Of a DNA stretch of 64,000 nt, positions 46,388 through 57,923 are shown one piece after another. The stretch comes from Miscanthus floridulus (lineage: Eukaryota; Streptophyta; Magnoliopsida; Poales; Poaceae): assembly GCF_019320115.1 (NCBI RefSeq), contig NC_089595.1:112980461-113044460 (forward strand). The letters run 5' to 3'. The notes beneath the pieces are model-generated. The model searched no databases, was not told the DNA's origin, and was given only the letters and a program-made list of their open reading frames with translations. Position 1 is the first letter of the stretch. Each line of letters begins with the position of its first letter. The translations under genes and the position numbers were made by a program.

Positions 46388-48127
46388 CAGTCACTTTCGC
46401 GGGCGTGACGACTGGTCAGGACGCCGTCGGCGGAGGTACCAACGACCAGAGGCCAGAGAGCCTCGAGCGGGCCACAGCCAGAGCGAGTCACGTCACCTCC
46501 TTGCAATGGCCACTCGTGATCACGTCATGCATGCTTGGCTGCTGGCTGCTGGGTGCAGGCGAGGAAAATATCTGGTCCGCTGCGGGCGAGAGGCGGCAGG
46601 TCGGCACAGCACGGCGACGACGCGACGCCGGCAAGTGCTCGGTAGTCGGTCGCGTGCGCGCTCGGCCACCACGCGCGCGGCGGCGAGACCGAGGCAACCG
46701 GGCAACCGGCCGTACGCGTGCCGGAGCTGGAGCGCGTCCGCCAAACCTGTCTTGTCAGGTCCGCGTTGGCCACGGCGCCGGCACGATTTTTTTCGTTTGT
46801 GTGCGCCGTGGATCGGTGGATGGGTGGTCACGCCACGCATGCATGTCTCGCTTTTCTTTTCGTTTATCTTCTCTTCTGTATGGGCGACGAACGAAAAGGC
46901 AAAAAAAAAAAAAAAACGCTATCTCTTGATCTCTTATAACAAAACGCTATCCCTATCTCTGCACCCTTTTTTCGAAAAAAATAATACATTTCTCCTGGTC
47001 CAATTTTATAAACTGCTCATGCATACCAACATTCAAGCGGCTATCACCATTGCTACTTTGCTAGTCAAAATCATATGTGTCATATATAGTCATTTTTAAG
47101 ACTAATATAATTTTGCACTTGCTATCACCATTTAGTTAGCGGGCTCATGACCATAATCAATAAGAAAATGGGACAGAATAGAAACGAAATTCCTAAATAG
47201 CAGTCGGCTAAGAATTGTTTGGATTTCAGTTGTTTCTTTTTTTTTTACCATTTCAGTTGGGTTTGTATTGTAGGGCCAGGATTCAATCATTTCGAGAACC
47301 GTGCACGTGCACAAGAACCCTGATTAGTAGGTTCTTCTTGGGCCAATTTGCAACCCGTCATTGTTACTGTCTCAATTTCGGCCCACTTGTTCGTGTAGTG
47401 TTGCTGTTGCTGTCTCAGTTTCAGCCCATCACTGTTCAATGTTGTCAGTAACAAACCGTGGTGACCTCGGAGAGGGGTGCTGACTCCCACCCTCTGTCGC
47501 CCCAAATCATTGGATAAACTCTTTTAGAATAGAAAGACGTAAACGTTCGTAAACATGTATTCAAACTTACTCGTACACACGGCGTACGCTTAACTCTATG
47601 AACACGTATAAGTACTAATAAAATAATAATGCAGTTAATTCCTAAAATAAATTCAGAAAAAATGAGCACACATACTAATTTGCAAACTTGAATCCAAATT
47701 GACATGTCCTCCCAGCACGAGGAAAATACATTTAGTTCATGATCGTTGGATTTTCTTTTAGCGAAGCATAGTAGACACAACACACTCGTATATACATAGA
47801 CAAAACACACTCGTATATACATGCATACTCATCACTATGAACATATGCGCAAAAACCTACCCCAATGAGTACCTCTAAGAAATATTGTACCGGTAGAGCT
47901 TGAGATTGACGATGTGACCAAATACGTCTCGCTGTCGTGATTACATTAGACTTAGCGTCTTCGCCTCGCTAGAAGCGAAACACGTTACGTAATTTCGATG
48001 TTTCTTGTGAAGAACTAAACAGTGTTATGTTTTTCGTTGTCAACTATTGTTATTTATTAACTTATTACCCTCATATTTGATTTGAAATAAAAAGGAGTGA
48101 AATCGAATTGGGCAAGATGAGATGCTA
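46388..48127. other. Intergenic, no supported gene
   Basis: GC-rich open frames near 46400-46870 show no protein family and no consistent codon pattern. The rest is AT-rich. Confidence 0.4.
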
Positions 48128-48369
48128 CTCCCTCCATCCTATAATGCAGTGCATTCTAGCATTTAAATTTTATCCTCAAATATAATGCATTTTAGAGGAC
48201 AAAAACTAGTTTTGCATTAAATACTTTTTTATTTATCAACCAATCACCATCAATCACGTTGATAATAGCGTCTGATTAGGAAATAAATTAAAAGTATATG
48301 CGTCTTTTTTGTTCTCTCTTAATTTATCTTAAAATTACTAAAATATACTATATTACAGAACCGAGGGAG
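48128..48369. mobile_element. Stowaway-type MITE
   Basis: Starts CTCCCTCCATCC and ends inverted ACCGAGGGAG, flanked by TA on both sides. 242 bp, AT-rich, with TAATGCA repeats inside. Confidence 0.8.
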
Positions 48370-48799
48370 TACCACTCGTGTCCATTCGCTTCATTTTGGA
48401 TTTGCATCATTACACTCCAACAACATCTAAATGATTGGGTGGTCTATAGCTCAAGAAAACTCACGGCGACCTGTCCAAATCCCAGGTCAAAAGTTCCTTA
48501 AAAAAAAGGACAAACCGGGCTTCTATTAAGACAAGATGAAATTCTCATGGTCCGAGCCCACATGAAAATAGCCATTTCCTTGGGCCAGGGCCGAGCATTT
48601 TCAGGCTTTAGTATAAAAAAATGGTAAAAATGGGAGCTCGAGCCCACCTATTTTATTTTGTATAGGGGATAGAAGACGAAGCCCGAGTCGATCCACTGTC
48701 ATTGATTGGGCCCTTTTTTTTAGGTTGGATTGAGTTTATCGAGTCATGTTTCTCATAAAAAAGTCTACTTGAGACTGAGTAATTTGCGAGTGGAAAAAG

Positions 48800-49625
48800 T
48801 ACATTCTACCTTTCGGAAGTATCGTCGTAGTATGATTTCCCTCCTCGATCTCTAAAACAATATATCTTACCCTATGAACTTTTAAAACCATTCAAATACC
48901 TCCTTGTTTTTTAGTGCTTTTGAATGTAGTTTATCCTTTTTTTTTAATAAAAATCTGATAAATACTTGGATATGGTTTTTAAACTATAAAAAATTCTCTA
49001 AGATATTTTTGAAAAACTAGAGATAGATTGGGATGTAACAATTTTAAATAAAATACCAAGAACTCATGAAAACATCTTTAGAAACTTTTAGAAAAATAGG
49101 TTTAGCCCTAGAAAATGAGAAAAGATCTAGAAAATCCCTAAAACATTCTAACTGAAGTGTAAACATGTTTTTTTAAATGGCAAAAATATGAGATGTGACC
49201 AGCATGAATGTAGCACACATTAATGTTGAATGCAATCATGTTGATTGCGTATTATATTTTTGTTGAAGTTTACAAAAAAATGTTTACATGTTGATTAAAA
49301 TGCTTCGGAAAATTTCAAGATATTTATATTTTCCTAGAGATAAATCTATTTTCTATGCATGTAGAGATATTTTCTTGAACCCTAAATGTTTTATTTAGAT
49401 TTGTCGCATCTCAAATCTTTCTCTATTTTTTACAATTTTTAAAAGCTTGGAGATTTTTTTGTGGTTTAAAAACCTTATCAAGTACTATTTATCAAACCAA
49501 GAGGATAAAACCGTCTTCAAAGCGACTCCAAATTAGGTCAGTGAGGTAATTGGAATGGATTTAAGAGTTTATAGGAACAAAAAAATATACTACGACCATA
49601 GTTTCGGCGAGGTAAAAACATATAT
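48800..49625. mobile_element. Foldback (long inverted-repeat) element
   Basis: The left arm (about 48800-49155) and the right arm (about 49270-49625, inverted) match along nearly their whole length, though imperfectly. Examples are CGTCGTAGTATG against GGTCGTAGTATA, AGGTTTTTAAACCAC against TGGTTTTTAAACTAT, and TTTACATGTTGATT against TGTAAACATG. The central loop is about 115 bp. It could form a long hairpin RNA if transcribed. Superfamily is unclear (MULE-like or foldback). Confidence 0.55.
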
Positions 49626-51136
49626 TTTTTAAGTCGAGTCAGAGGGAGTTTCGAGGCCCAAACAAATCAGACTCATTATCAAACAAAAAAAACTTAGCGT
49701 CGCCCAAAACATATGTTATACAACAAGTAGAAGTAGTACACAAGTAGAGTCTCTTCTAAGAAAATGCACAAGGAATCCGGAACACGACCTCGATCACACA
49801 ATTTGGTCGCTCAGTACGGTGACTAACTGACAAAGCAATACGGGTCCACGAGAACAGTGGATGAACTAGCTACAGTTACTATATTTCTCAAAACACCGGA
49901 CGAGATCTGCCGTCTCAAGACATAGAGAATAATAGTCTGCTCCATGACCAGGATCACATGCCTCGCCACCGCATCACCGGCCGGTTTGAATCCACCGCAA
50001 GAACAACGGGAGGCCACCAGATCCAGACTAGGTAGGCTGCACGTGACTGTGATGAGGCAGCGCAGAAGGGGATCACGATGCCCCCTCCCTCTCCCTCTCC
50101 CTCCCGGCCGGCTCCCGGTGCGTACCCTAAAAATACTTTAAACCCAACGGCGCAACCCACTATAATGCGTTCCCCCTGATGCTGATGGTGATGCTAACTT
50201 AAACACAAACACAGTTACCTCGCTGGCTGTCAGATCCAGCCCTGATCTCAAAGGAGGGAACTTTGTGTGTGTTTCAGGCAAAGACTGAACATGCAGGTTT
50301 TGGAATTTGGCTCGGTCACTCTTCTGTCAAGGGTGGGGGGAGTTTACCATGCATTTCTGGCCAGCGCCACGTTCGTTTGGACTTATTTGGCCGATAAGTC
50401 ATGGCTAAAAGTACTATTGGCTGGTTCGGTGTAAGAGAAAATTATTGTTCATTGACTGATAAGCCATGGCTTATAAGTGAAATACAACCAAGCGAACGGG
50501 CTGCAGGACAGCAGACAGCAGTGCAAGATGTGGAGTGGGCAACGCACTGCCACTGCTACCACCCATGTCTGATCTGATGCCTTCGATATCTGTGAGACTG
50601 TGAACCTCTTGCACTGTCTGCATAGCCCTGTTTTCTTTTCACTGCCAGAAAATGCTTAAAACACAAGCGACAGCGACGCGGCTACTACAAGCGACCAGCT
50701 ACTATACTATACGTATACGTCCAAACAAAAGCAGATCCAGATCAGGGAGGCCAAGATCCAATCCAATGAAATGAAAGAAGAAGCACTGCTAGTGTATATC
50801 ACATTAAGTTACAGATACAAATCACCAAGAAAAATTAATCCCCCAGAGAAAAGAAAAGAGAGAAGAAAGAATAAAGCCGATGATGGACACACGCACGCAG
50901 ACGCAGCAGCACAAATGTATGGACGGGGTACAGGGATCAATGATGGACGAATGAGATTGTACGGCCGGGCACACCAACTCTATGATCATATCGACCGTGC
51001 GTGCGAGATGCATGGCAATGCACGGCGCAGGAGCGATCTCCATGGATCACGCCACCACCGCGCCACAGCCACCGCCGTACCGCCGCCGTGTGATCTGATA
51101 ATGCATTGATCCTCTGCTATCCTCCTCCTCTTCGCA
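49626..51136. other. Intergenic with a short MITE; 3' flank of the first FLA gene
   Basis: GTTCGTTTGGACTTATTTGG at 50371 with inverted AACCAAGCGAAC at about 50498 marks a 128-bp hAT-like MITE. The last few hundred bases probably include the 3' UTR of the minus-strand FLA gene. No other gene seen. Confidence 0.45.
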
Positions 51137-51958
51137 TCAGAAGAGGCCGCCGCCGAGGACAGCGGCGCCGACCGAGAGCGCGGCGACGACCCACCTGGTG
51201 GCCACCCCGCCGGCACCGGGCGCGGCCGCCGCCTTCTGGTTGTCGGAGGTGGAGGTGTCGTCGTCGGCCGCGGGCGGCTCGGCGATGCCGGCGGACTTCT
51301 TCTTCTTCTTGGTCTTGGACTTGGCCGGCGCGGGTGCGGGCGCGGGCGCCGGCGTCGGCGGCTTGGGGCCAAACAGCTCGTACGGCAGCGGCACCTTGTC
51401 GACGGGGTAGATGGCGAGCGGGAAGTCCTTGCTGACGGGGCTGCCCAGCAGCATCCAGTTGACGCCCGTGGACACGTTGATGTTGTTCCCGGACCGCTCG
51501 ATGTCGTACTTGTAAGTCCCGTCGTGGCCGGACCCCTGCGTGGTGACCTTGCCGTTGAGGGTGCCGAGCATGGAGAGGCTGTAGAACCTGGGCATCACGC
51601 AGTAGAGCACCATCTGGATCTGCTCCTGCGGCGACAGCCCGTTGAGCACGCCGGCCTTCATCTTGTCGAACGCCGCGTTGGTGGGCGCCACGATGGTCAG
51701 CCCGTTGTAGCTGTCCGTCAGCTGCGCGTTGATCTGCGTGTCCACGCGCGTGTCGTGGAGCAGCTGCTTGAACTCGCTGAACTGCTCGTCCTTGAGCGCC
51801 TTGTTTATGTCCGTCGGCGGCGCCGCGTCCGCCGCGCCGCCGCCCGACGACGCTGGCCCAGGGGCCGCCTTCGCCGCCGGCTTGGGCGACGCCTTCTGCG
51901 CTGCGGATAGCGCCGCCGACGCCGCCAGGAGCACCACCAGGATGGCGAGGCGTGCCAT
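51137..51958 (-). CDS. Fasciclin-like arabinogalactan protein 1 of 2
   Basis: A 273-aa single-exon secreted protein. The N-terminal signal peptide (1-20, cleaved near AAQ) is followed by a Pro/Ala/Ser-rich AGP region (21-48), one fasciclin (FAS1) domain (about 50-192, H1 motif LTIVAPTNAAF), a second AGP glycomodule (TPAPAPAPAPA, 202-212), a Lys-rich patch and a hydrophobic C-terminus (253-273) for GPI anchoring. This is the FLA11/12-like single-domain plan linked with secondary cell walls. The usual Tyr/Phe-His motif after H1 reads YC (Cys120). An N-glycosylation site NVST lies at 161. I start at 51958 because it opens a clean signal peptide; the frame extends upstream without a better start. 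Confidence 0.9.
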   Translation of the reverse strand: MARLAILVVLLAASAALSAAQKASPKPAAKAAPGPASSGGGAADAAPPTDINKALKDEQFSEFKQLLHDTRVDTQINAQLTDSYNGLTIVAPTNAAFDKMKAGVLNGLSPQEQIQMVLYCVMPRFYSLSMLGTLNGKVTTQGSGHDGTYKYDIERSGNNINVSTGVNWMLLGSPVSKDFPLAIYPVDKVPLPYELFGPKPPTPAPAPAPAPAKSKTKKKKKSAGIAEPPAADDDTSTSDNQKAAAAPGAGGVATRWVVAALSVGAAVLGGGLF

Positions 51959-52023
51959 GCTGCTGGAGTGGTGGTGGCGGTGGCGGTGGATCTGATGGAG
52001 CCTTCGGTGTGTGTGTTTAATAG

Positions 52024-52034
52024 ACTTATTATAG
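52024..52034 (-). promoter_or_regulatory. Possible TATA box of the first FLA gene
   Basis: Minus-sense CTATAATAAG, about 70 bases upstream of the start codon. Weak match. Confidence 0.4.
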
Positions 52035-52035
52035 C

Positions 52036-55007
52036 GGCGGTTGGTGGCGACGCCCAGCCAGCGCGCGTCCAGAGTGTGCGGTGTTGGCGCGGGAGGCACC
52101 GGCACGTTTGAGCTGGACGGGCCTGGCCTGGCCCTTATAGGCCTTTGCGACCGTGGCAAGTCAGGTGTCACGGCAACCCAACCAGTACGTCTTTTTTTCT
52201 TTTACGTGTTGCCGCGATGTGATCCGCGAACCACCTGAGCTTCGTTCAGCTCAACAAGCTACTACTAGTGCTCATGTAGTACACGCCATCCTACGAACTG
52301 CCGTCGATCTACAACCGCATGCATGCGTTTGAACCTTTATCTGAACAAATTTCGTGAAAAATCGAATTCATGGGTGTTTTTCCGTTGTACTGTAGCAGCT
52401 GGCTAGCGGAAAACATGCATGGAAAGATCTATCTGCGTATGTATCGTCTGAAACTTGAGGGGCTTGCCGTGGATGGCAGCGGATTTTGGAAGCTTGCAAA
52501 CACGCACTGTACGCGTGCGCGTTGGTGGTGCCAGACAGGTAGGTATGTTTGTAACTTTGCACTGTACATCACTCGTATGTGCATGTAAGTACGTACTTTC
52601 AGGCTGCCGCATGTGGCGGCGAGTCAGGGCTTGCCAGCTTCCCAGAGAGCGATGTTCTACCTGCTGCAACGCAAGGGAGCTCCAAGCCTCCAAATCCAAA
52701 TATCTCTTTTTTTCCCCCTGTGATGAGTAGGTATCGATACAATACAAGAGGTTTTTTTTTTGAATGGGTAGGTATCGATACATATGTATGTAGTACATGG
52801 TGACGGTGGCCGCAACAGTTCTGTCGGCTGGGAGTTGTATATTTAGTGGGGGGGGAAACAAAGTGGTGCTCGACAATTATGTGCTGCATTATGCAATCGC
52901 TGATAAACAATGAGATAATAAGCTTGTTATACGTACGTATGCTGATTTGTCTCCTAATCACGCCTTCTCTAAACAAAGAGAGAAGAATATCGTAATCATG
53001 CATGCATTGATGCAACTGGGCAGGGCAGAGACGAATCCCACCGACAGTCCATGCCCCTGTAGTGTTCTACTGCAAGCTGCGTGTCACCTTCAGACCCCAG
53101 CTGTAAATGCAATGACAGCGTCCGCCCAACGCCGCGACGACGTGCGTGCTGAAACCCGTTCGGCGTGTACAAATTCAGAGCTTTCCTGAATACAGTAGTA
53201 CACTGTGGACGACGATGCTAGCATTTTTTTTCTTCCCCCTGAATTACATTGGAATCTTACTGAAGGTCGTAATGGTGGTGTGCATTCTGAACGTGCTGCT
53301 GTGGAAATTCGTGGGCCGGTGGCTATGCCAGTGCAAATTTCTTTTCAGGGGGGAAAAAAAAGCTATGGCAGTGCAACTGCAACGGTGTGAAAAATGAGAA
53401 TGGCGTCCGTTTTGGAATGGCCTTGCCTTGCCCGGCTGGATCCGCAGGGGCAGCCATAGAAAGCAACGGTGGAAGTAATAGGCTGACGAGGACGAGGAGA
53501 TATCGGCGACGACGACACGGCAGCGACCGGGAAACCGACCGCCGATCAGCAAGGCACGAACAAACAGTCTCTTCGTCTTCAGCGACACGCCAGACGGGAA
53601 CACTTGCAGAAATGCCGAGCCACCTACCCGCACGGCAACGCCTGATCCGAAACTCTGAAGTTCTGAATAGAATTCTTGAATTCTGAAGTTGCCAAGTTCT
53701 GAACTGACGACCCTGAACTTGTCTGAACCCTGAACTCCCAACTCTTACATGACATGCATACGTGAATGCGAGATCTCAGGTTTCAGACTTCCAGTAATGT
53801 GATGATTCTCGCGTTATACAAAAGAAGCTCCTTTCTTGGCGGTTAAGTCCTACAGAGAATGCGATCGCCAAGTGATCGGATCGGGTCTTCGCCTCTGTAG
53901 ATCTCATGCGATGTGTACCCATGTGCGTATGACTGACTGTATGAGAGAACCTGGACGGACGATGCGTGCGAGAATAAAATAGCGTCGGCGACAGGTGAGA
54001 GCAGAGCACCCGTCGCCACCTGAGTTTTTCCAGCTCGCGCAAGGCTGCGCCGCACACCTGCCCTGCACAAGCTTCCTTGCGTCAGAGAGCTGAGCCGAGG
54101 CCGGGAGAAGAGGAGAAACCGACGGCTCAACGAGAGCTGCTTGGCGATGGCAGGCAACCACGCGCCGACAGACATGCCGTCGCTCTCACCTCGCGCGGCC
54201 TCCATCTCCATCACCTCAAGAATGCGCTACGCCGTGCCCGTGCGTGCTCTGCAGCTGCAGCAGCAGCACCAAACCCCTCGTCGTCGCTGTGTCGCTAGCT
54301 CAAGCGAATCACATACACAAAGTTGAACGGACGCTTAGGGCTCTGGGTCTGGACCGGGCTAGGCGCGGGCGGGCTTGGTTAGCTTCCCTCCCTGGGCCTG
54401 TCTGGGCTATGGGGCCGGGCTCAAGCACATGGCCTGCTATAGGGTGAATTGTAAGAGGGCCGGCCTCCTCTGAAGCAGAGATTTTCAGCTCCTTCGGAAG
54501 AATCAGACAACCCGTTCGCTGGTCGATTTCTGACCGATAAGCTCGTGCTGATTTGTTGTGAGAGAAAAACATTATTGGTTGGCTGATAAGGTCTGGCTGA
54601 GCCTGACTAGTGCTGATTTGTTGTAAGAGAAAAACACCATTGGCTGGCTGATAAGGCCTGGATGAAACCAACGAGCGAAAAGGCTGACAAAGAGTACTTA
54701 CTGATTTTGCTAACAAAAAAAGAAAATCTAATTCTAGTCATGACAAAGCACAATCAGATCCAAGATCGATGAATCAAGAGGAGAAAAAGATGGAGAAATT
54801 AACAGCTCGTGTCAATGCGTCATCAACATTCAGGCATCGGAAAGAATCACACGGCCCGGTTTCTCCAAACCAGGTGAAGACGAAGAGGAGGAAAGGAAAC
54901 TGCAGGAACAAGAACTAGTCATGCACAGGGCTCTCGCGCGTTGGGGACGAGACGACGACGAAGACAAAGACGATCTCCTGTGCACGACACGAACCATGTT
55001 TACATTC
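52036..55007. other. Spacer between the two FLA genes
   Basis: No supported gene. 54511-54680 holds two tandem copies of a hAT-like MITE phrase (GCTGATTTGTTGT...AGAGAAAAACA). The rest has open frames without family signatures. The last part includes the 3' UTR of the second FLA gene. Confidence 0.4.
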
Positions 55008-55784
55008 TTACAACAGGGTGCAGGCGGCGGCACCCAGGAGCAGAGAGGCCAGCGAGCTCCAGCCGGTGACCCTGGCGCCGCGCGCGGCCGCTCCAGAGGG
55101 CGCCGAGTCGGCCGAGCCGCCGGCGGGCGCCTCGGCGACGGATCCCCCCTTGGCGGGCTTCTTGGAGGGCGCGGGCGGCGCCGACACCGGGGGCTTGACA
55201 CCGAACAGTTCGTTGGGCAGCAGCACGGTGTCGACGGAGTAGACGGCGAGCGGCTGCGTCGCGCGCAGTGCGGTGCCGAGGCGGGTGGCGACGACGCCCG
55301 TGGACACGTTCACCTGGCTGTTGCTGTCGGCGGTGATGTTGAGCGTGTAGGGCCCGTCGGAGCCCGACGCCTGCGTGCGGACGGGGTTGCTGGCGGTCTC
55401 GAAGGAGTCGAGGGAGTAGAACTCCGGCAGGACGTGGAACTGCACCAGCGACACCTGCTCCTGCTGCGACAGCTTGTTCAGCGTGCCCGGCTTGAGGCTG
55501 GCGAAGGCGTTGTCGGTGGGCGCGAACACCGTGTACCCGCTCCCGAACGAGTTGTTCAGCTGGCTGTTGAGCTGCGTGTCCTGCTGCGTCGACTTCATCA
55601 GGCGGATGAAGGTCGTGTACTGCCCGCCTTTCTCCAGGATCGCCGTCACGTTCGGTGGGCCCTTGGGTGCCGCCGGCCCCGGCGCCTGGCACAGCACCGC
55701 CGGCACCGCCGTCAGCGCCAGGAACGCCGCCAACGCCGCCGCAAGGAGGCTCGTTGTTCTTGCCACCGCCGCCATTGATGTCAC
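55008..55784 (-). CDS. Fasciclin-like arabinogalactan protein 2 of 2
   Basis: A 258-aa single-exon secreted protein with signal peptide (1-32), one FAS1 domain (about 43-192: YTVFAPTDNAF, then the canonical FHVLPEFYSLDSF) and a Pro/Ala/Ser-rich AGP tail (SAPPAPSKKPAKGGS, 201-215). The C-terminus is hydrophobic (240-258), fitting GPI-anchor attachment near the Ser/Gly/Ala run before it. It contains NVST and NITA glycosylation sites. Same strand and architecture as the gene 3 kb downstream at 51137, but only moderately similar in sequence. Met4 (55775) is an alternative start. It probably acts at the outer plasma membrane and cell wall. Large open frames on the other strand and in other frames here are shadows of GC-rich codons. 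Confidence 0.92.
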   Translation of the reverse strand: MTSMAAVARTTSLLAAALAAFLALTAVPAVLCQAPGPAAPKGPPNVTAILEKGGQYTTFIRLMKSTQQDTQLNSQLNNSFGSGYTVFAPTDNAFASLKPGTLNKLSQQEQVSLVQFHVLPEFYSLDSFETASNPVRTQASGSDGPYTLNITADSNSQVNVSTGVVATRLGTALRATQPLAVYSVDTVLLPNELFGVKPPVSAPPAPSKKPAKGGSVAEAPAGGSADSAPSGAAARGARVTGWSSLASLLLGAAACTLL

Positions 55785-57701
55785 CGCAAAGGTGGTGGGA
55801 GATGGTGGCGGTGCTCACGGCTCACTTCCACTGTTGTTAACTAATCAACGCAGGGATCCATCGGGATGATGGCGATATATACTAACGGCCGTGGATCGAT
55901 CGGCTTGGAGTTGTCAGCACGTGAGAGGGAGGGAACAGTGTGGCAGAGGGAGGCATTGACCGGATGATTCGGAGATCTCGTAGTGGAGGCGCGCATAGTT
56001 AGTACTAACAGCAAATTGGGAGTACTAACTCAATTTGTTTAGTTGCTCCTCCTGCTCCAAGAAACAGCATTGTTCGAGATGCAGAATGGATTTGCGCCTA
56101 GTTAAGTGCCGGCCAGATCGGTTTCCATGTCTTACATGGATTCCAGTTTTTCTACGGGTTACTGAAATCAATGCGATCACATGGACGAGCGAATGGCTCT
56201 ACACTGCATGGCAGCCGCATGATCCGTCAGACAATTGCTGTGCAAGCGCGATATAAGCACAGGAGATTATCGTAATACTAGCAATTTCCTGCGAGGTCTG
56301 AACAGCGGTCACATGAACCAAGACTTGGTTTGCTTAAGATCGATCACTAGGTGCAGAGAAGAAAGGCATTGTGTTTGCACGACTCCAAACTCTGCCATAA
56401 AGAGCACGCCAAAAGTTCAGCTCAGATAGCTGTCGGAGAAATCCGTTTCGTGCTTGCCCACCAACGTACGCCACTCGTTGTGGTTCCACCGACAAATATG
56501 TGCTCATCAGTATGCTGTTGGGTGGGCCATGATTTGAGCACATACTTCCTTACAGCGCCGGTCCTAAGTTTTTTTTTACCTAGAACGAAAGCTAAAATTT
56601 TAGGCCTTTTGATATAACCATGATAACAGTACTAGTACTATTCATTGGTAGCATATATATACACATATATAAAATGTTACTAATAAGCGGTTAACAGAAT
56701 GCAAAAGCAATATTCATATGAAATAATTTATATACATATTAAATTACCTCAAAAATTTCTTCTAACATTCCTTAATGTGAAGTCATCGATGATGGTGTCA
56801 ATATCAATCTCAACCAACAATCGCTTCTCAATGCACAATATAGGGATTGAAACAATTAGTAACTATAATTTCATAAAGTAGGGATCGAAACAATTAGTAA
56901 CTAAATTTCAGATTCCTACCCTACCTTGCTGGTTGCTACCGCCTGGCCCCTGGCGCCTGGCGCTTCGGCTGGAACTGCCGATTGTTGCATAGGGAATCAG
57001 GGATCGGATCACGTAAGAGGTGAGATTAGGGCCGTTGTGAGGTGTGATTTGCCGCCCGCTCTGTCGCTCTGCTCTGCTGCAAGTGGACGCCGCGTCGCCG
57101 CCAGGCCCCGCCACGCGCCATGCGCCCACGTCGCACACGCAGGAAAGAAAAGGCCGAAGGTCGCGTACTCGCATGACTCCAGGCTCGCGTCTCGCGCGGC
57201 GTGATCACAGTAGTCGAGGAGTCGAGGATCTGGCTACTGGCGTCTACGTATTACTAGTGTATACATACATGGGTTGGGGCCCATCGGAGACCTGGGCTTG
57301 GGACGGTCGTCCCTCCCGCCCCGCCTTACTTATATACATAAATAACCCCAGAAATAGAAATATGGACCATCGTAAGCCAATCCATACAATTTTTCTAGGA
57401 AACTCTTCCGCGAGAAGTTGTACAAATAGAGAGAAAACATGGTTAAGATAAGCTAATCTCACTCAGCTTCTGCGTTTTAATATGAAAAAATGGGACTGTG
57501 GGAAGAACGACAGCTAGAAAAAAAAACCGCACTCTGTTTGACTTTTATTTTTATCCTATTTTAGCATGTCCATATAGTTTACAACAAACTTTTTTTTAGA
57601 GTTCCTATGCAGCTAACTAATCAGCAGAGATCACGGAGGACGAAGAGAGTTCATCTGAGGCAGCTCCAAAGCCATCCAGCTGCGGCGAGAATCTCCAGCC
57701 T
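55785..57701. other. Upstream of the second FLA gene and intergenic
   Basis: No other gene supported. A small direct duplication (AAACAATTAGTAACTA) occurs near 56848 and 56888. Confidence 0.45.
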
Positions 57702-57842
57702 ATTCGTTTCGGCTGAAACGATCGTGGATTATAAGCCAGAAGTACTGCTGACTGATTTGGTGTGAAAGAAAAATACTGTTGCAGCTTGTTCGTTTCGGCT
57801 GAAACGATCGTGGATTATAAGCCAGAAGTACTGCTGACTGAC
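57702..57842. repeat. Tandemly duplicated MITE phrase
   Basis: A unit of about 53 bp beginning TTCGTTTCGGCTGAAACG is repeated at 57703 and 57789 with no obvious differences. The spacer contains TGTGAAAGAAAAATACTG. This looks like a recent partial duplication of a hAT-like MITE. Confidence 0.65.
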
Positions 57843-57870
57843 CACGATCGTATAACCTCTCCCCGACCCC

Positions 57871-57871
<1 letters not shown>

Positions 57872-57919
<48 letters not shown>

Positions 57920-57923
57920 ACAC
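57872..57923. repeat. Poly-C run followed by (CA)n
   Basis: 34 consecutive C, then about nine CA units. Length may be unreliable in an assembly. Confidence 0.9.

Noticed and set aside
46284..47099. A 271-codon open frame
   Set aside because: It starts inside the LINE-type tail and crosses MITE and intergenic DNA. No domain.
54921..55818. Large frames on both strands overlapping the second FLA gene
   Set aside because: Shadows of a GC-rich gene; no signal peptide, domain or family motif.
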